From assembly GCA_937897875.1 (NCBI GenBank), contig CALCPD010000059.1:1-43730 (forward strand): a DNA stretch of 43,730 nucleotides, given 5' to 3'. Positions 41,068-43,730 of the stretch are shown here, piece by piece; within the stretch, counting starts at the first letter, position 1; each line of letters begins with the position of its first letter. The DNA comes from an uncultured Nitrosopumilaceae archaeon. Its GTDB lineage: Archaea > Thermoproteota > Nitrososphaeria > Nitrososphaerales > Nitrosopumilaceae. The notes beneath the pieces were generated by a model that saw only the letters and a list, made by a program, of their open reading frames with translations, did no database searches and had not been told where the DNA came from. Made by a program: the position numbers and the translations under genes.

Positions 41068-43578
41068 TTGAAATTTTCATGTCCTAAATGCAAATCAAAA
41101 ATTGAAATTCAGAAAACATTCAATAAAAAAATGCATGTATCTTGTAGTAAGTGTGGTATTGAAGATATTTTAGAATTTTCAAAAAACCCAGACGAAGTAT
41201 TTCTAGAATTTCTAACAAGATATGATAAAGGATTAGTAACTGAAAAAGGACTGAGTGAAGGATTAACTGATGAAGGCATTATCAGATCAGAAAAAGAAAT
41301 TAAAGAAATGATCGGTAAAAATAATCCTGAAAAGTTTATTGAAAAAATTTTATTTTCAAAAAAAGATTTTATTTCAGAGTATAAAATTTTGAAGAATTCT
41401 GAGCCTAAAATGGGAAGTAAAGTTGAAGAATTAGGATTAGAAAAAGAAATTTCAGATTTTCTTAATGAATTAAAAATTAAACAATTCTATAAATTTCAAG
41501 AAGATGCAATACAGGAAATAGTTTTTGGAGAAAATGTTGTTATTGAAGCACCAACGGCATCAGGAAAAACAGAAGCATTTTTGATTCCAGTAATTCAGAG
41601 AATTAAAAAAGAATCAAATCAAGGAAAAGTATTTGCAATTTTTGTATATCCAACAAAGGCATTAGCCAGAGATCAGTATCCAAAAATTAAGAAATTTGCA
41701 GATAAAATTAAAATCAATGTTAAAGTATTTGATGGAGACACCAAAATAGAAGAAAGAAGAGAAATAATTGAAAAATCTCCTGAAATATTAATTACAAATT
41801 TTGATGTATTACATTATCACTTATGGCATCAAACAAAATTTTCATCCATATTAAGTTCAACTAAGATTTTGGTAGTGGATGAAGCACATGTTTATTCAGG
41901 AATTTTTGGAACAAATGTTCATTATATAATAAAAAGACTGAAACGTATTTGCAAAAACAAATTACAATTTGTTGCAGCATCAGCAACACTTGATGATGCA
42001 AAAACATTTTGTGAACAATTATTTGGAGAAAAAATGCAACTGATCAAAGGATCAGGCAAAAAAGGAGAAACAGATTTTGTGATGTTATTTCCATCACTTA
42101 GAACACAAAGAAAACTAATGGTGGAATTGACGAAAAAATTAACAGATAAAAATCACAAAACAATGGTTTTTAGTAATTCACACTTGAATGCAGAACTTTT
42201 AGCAATGCAAGCAAAAAAACAAAAAATCAACATCAAAGTACATCGAGCAGGATTAATGGCAAATTATAGGATGTCAGTTGAAAAACAATTCAAAGAAGAC
42301 AAATTACAAGCAATTTCATGTACACCCACGCTTGAATTAGGCATAGATGTTGGAAATGTCGACTGTGTTATATCATCAACAATACCAGTAAACAGATTAA
42401 CTCAAAGAATAGGTAGAGCTGCAAGAAAAGGTCAAAGAGGATATGCATTTTTAACATTGGGAAATGATCCTATTTCTCAATATTACAAAAATCATCCTGA
42501 CGATTATTTTGAGGATATTGAAAAAACATACATTGATCCAAACAATCCATTTGTAGAAGAATTTCAAATCTTAGCAATGGCATGTGATAAACCAATTTCA
42601 AAACATGAATTAAAAGAACATCAAGATGTAATTGAACATCATATAATTGAAGAAAATATTATAGAATCTAACAATAGGATAATTCCAAATTTTGAGAAAA
42701 TTAACTCAGTATTAAATAATTATAGTATACGTGGTATCGGTAAATCAATAGATATTTTTCTAAATGAAAAAAAAGTTGGGGACAGAACATTACCAATTGC
42801 GTTAGAAGAACTACACAAAGATGCAATTTATTTTCTAGCAGGTTCACGTTACAAAGTAAAAGAATTGAACTATCCTGAAAAGAATTTTGCAAAAATTGAA
42901 AGAATTCCAAAGGATTATCCATACTATACAAAATCACTTACAGAGGAATGGCCAACAATTGAAACAGTGTTTGAAAAAAGAAATGCAGGTGGAATTGAAG
43001 TTGCATTTTGTAAATTACATATTGAGAAAAAGGTTTACGGTTATGTGAATATAGAATTAGGACAAGAAGTTACGCAAGGTGAAAAAGTAATGCTAGATAC
43101 ACCTCTAGAATATGATTTCATTACAAAAGGAATTGTATTTCATGCACCAAAACCATTAGAAATTATGGAGAAATCAGAAGATGAAGAGTATACAGAAGCC
43201 AGCGGATATCATGCTACAGAACATGTTGTGATCGAGGGCAGCAATATGATAACGGGAGGAGTTTCCCAAGATTTAGGTGGCATATCATTAGGCACTTCAG
43301 GCTTAATTTTCATTTATGATGGAGCAATTGGAGGTAGTGGTGCAAGTAAGGCACTTTATGATAGATTTGAAAAAGCACTTGAAAGAAGCATGCATATTGT
43401 AAAAGAATGTCCATGCAAAAATGAAGCAGGATGTCCCCGATGTACATTTTCATACAGATGTGGAAATAATAATGAATTTTTACATAAATATTCAGCACTA
43501 GAAATTCTAGAAAGAATCAACAATGGAGAGAAAACAAAATTAATTGATCCTGTTGAAGGAGACAAACCATTAGTATAA
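41068..43578 (+). CDS. DEAD/DEAH helicase with zinc ribbon and DUF1998 (MrfA/Hrq1-like)
   Basis: The 836 aa superfamily 2 helicase has an N-terminal zinc ribbon (Cys5, Cys8, Cys26, Cys29), Walker A APTASGKTE (161-169), DEAH box 271-274 (VVDEAHVYSG), motif III SATLD and motif VI QRIGRAARKG. The C-terminal DUF1998 domain includes GGVSQDLGG and four cysteines in ECPCKNEAGCPRC. Relatives are Bacillus MrfA and yeast Hrq1, which repair DNA crosslinks. The start is TTG 41068, needed to keep the first CPKC. The extra N-terminal ribbon is not in MrfA as I know it. Confidence 0.87.
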   Translation: MKFSCPKCKSKIEIQKTFNKKMHVSCSKCGIEDILEFSKNPDEVFLEFLTRYDKGLVTEKGLSEGLTDEGIIRSEKEIKEMIGKNNPEKFIEKILFSKKDFISEYKILKNSEPKMGSKVEELGLEKEISDFLNELKIKQFYKFQEDAIQEIVFGENVVIEAPTASGKTEAFLIPVIQRIKKESNQGKVFAIFVYPTKALARDQYPKIKKFADKIKINVKVFDGDTKIEERREIIEKSPEILITNFDVLHYHLWHQTKFSSILSSTKILVVDEAHVYSGIFGTNVHYIIKRLKRICKNKLQFVAASATLDDAKTFCEQLFGEKMQLIKGSGKKGETDFVMLFPSLRTQRKLMVELTKKLTDKNHKTMVFSNSHLNAELLAMQAKKQKINIKVHRAGLMANYRMSVEKQFKEDKLQAISCTPTLELGIDVGNVDCVISSTIPVNRLTQRIGRAARKGQRGYAFLTLGNDPISQYYKNHPDDYFEDIEKTYIDPNNPFVEEFQILAMACDKPISKHELKEHQDVIEHHIIEENIIESNNRIIPNFEKINSVLNNYSIRGIGKSIDIFLNEKKVGDRTLPIALEELHKDAIYFLAGSRYKVKELNYPEKNFAKIERIPKDYPYYTKSLTEEWPTIETVFEKRNAGGIEVAFCKLHIEKKVYGYVNIELGQEVTQGEKVMLDTPLEYDFITKGIVFHAPKPLEIMEKSEDEEYTEASGYHATEHVVIEGSNMITGGVSQDLGGISLGTSGLIFIYDGAIGGSGASKALYDRFEKALERSMHIVKECPCKNEAGCPRCTFSYRCGNNNEFLHKYSALEILERINNGEKTKLIDPVEGDKPLV

Positions 43579-43595
43579 AAAAATCAAAATGGGAT

Positions 43596-43602
43596 AAATA
43601 TA
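43596..43602 (+). promoter_or_regulatory. TATA box of the short-chain dehydrogenase gene
   Basis: AAATATA is centred about 23 nt before the ATG at 43622, predicting a leaderless transcript. Confidence 0.6.
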
Positions 43603-43621
43603 AGAAAAAAATAAGATAATT

Positions 43622-43730
43622 ATGGAAAAAGTTGCTCTTGTAACAGGTAGTTCATCAGGTATTGGATTAGAAACAGTTTTGGCACTAGCAAGAGACGGGT
43701 ATCTAACATTTGCAAGTATGAGAGATATAA
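43622..43730 (+). CDS. Short-chain dehydrogenase/reductase, N-terminus only
   Basis: The first 36 codons read MEKVALVTGSSSGIGLETV and onward to ASMRDI before the window ends. TGSSSGIG is the TGxxxGxG NAD(P)-binding loop of classical short-chain dehydrogenases. Substrate and cofactor cannot be assigned from the fragment. Confidence 0.85.
   Translation, partial: MEKVALVTGSSSGIGLETVLALARDGYLTFASMRDI

Noticed and set aside
40198-43578. DISARM or restriction-modification defence system
   Set aside because: No separate DUF1998 protein, PLD nuclease or restriction enzyme is present; the helicase looks like a single-chain MrfA/Hrq1 repair enzyme. Kept only as a pair worth checking.

Overview
The window is a dense, AT-rich stretch of archaeal chromosome. 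It most likely comes from a marine ammonia-oxidising thaumarchaeon of the Nitrosopumilus group. The evidence is a copper nitrite-reductase-like multicopper oxidase (NirK), a 3-hydroxypropionyl-CoA/crotonyl-CoA hydratase next to an ADP-forming 3-hydroxypropionate-CoA ligase (hydroxypropionate/hydroxybutyrate carbon fixation), archaeal L31e and L39e, archaeal-type DnaG, deoxyhypusine synthase, Dph5, a proteasome alpha subunit, and TATA boxes about 25 nt before many start codons (leaderless transcripts). I saw no rRNA, tRNA, CRISPR array, insertion sequence or prophage. The window reads as conserved housekeeping chromosome rather than an island.

Layout. 1-3117: a partial secreted cupredoxin-like protein, SerA and NirK (minus strand). 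3271-7196: class II fumarase, a tRNA methylthiotransferase, a divergent FtsZ-like protein and a small Cys protein. 7197-7600 is the only long stretch without a clear gene. 7601-8753: L31e-L39e and a NUDIX hydrolase. 8827-14266: a methionine-synthesis block (MTHFR-like protein, cobalamin methionine synthase split into two genes) and an MFS transporter. 14273-16827: a nitrate/sulfonate/taurine-type ABC importer. 16963-27963: a large arginine plus lysine block built on the LysW amino-group carrier, interrupted by two UPF0060 membrane proteins and deoxyhypusine synthase. 27963-31966: Dph5-DUF357, archaeal FAD synthase and riboflavin kinase (both with winged-helix N-termini), DnaG and an A-type Fe-S carrier. 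32073-37016: the two carbon-fixation enzymes, a glutamine amidotransferase and glutamate dehydrogenase. 37153-40194: proteasome alpha, a UbiE-like methyltransferase, a second MFS protein and TatA. 40198-43730: an orphan DNA methyltransferase, a DUF1998 helicase and the start of a short-chain dehydrogenase.

How the genes work together. The central system is the carrier-protein amino-acid pathway. Two LysW paralogues sit immediately upstream of two LysX/ArgX-type ligases. One pair follows argG (arginine); the other follows homocitrate synthase (lysine). Only one set of downstream enzymes (LysZ/ArgB, LysY/ArgC, LysJ/ArgD, LysK/ArgE) is present, so these are probably shared. The most notable observation is that the lysine-side carrier ends in EDWGQ, while the arginine-side carrier ends in the canonical EDWGE. 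The terminal Glu is the residue that normally bears the amino-acid cargo. Other points worth a second look are an FtsZ homologue without a recognisable GTPase loop, a perfect five-copy 15-bp repeat inside L31e, a beta-alpha ordered ADP-forming acyl-CoA synthetase, and a repeated motif spaced 42 bp across the homocitrate synthase promoter.
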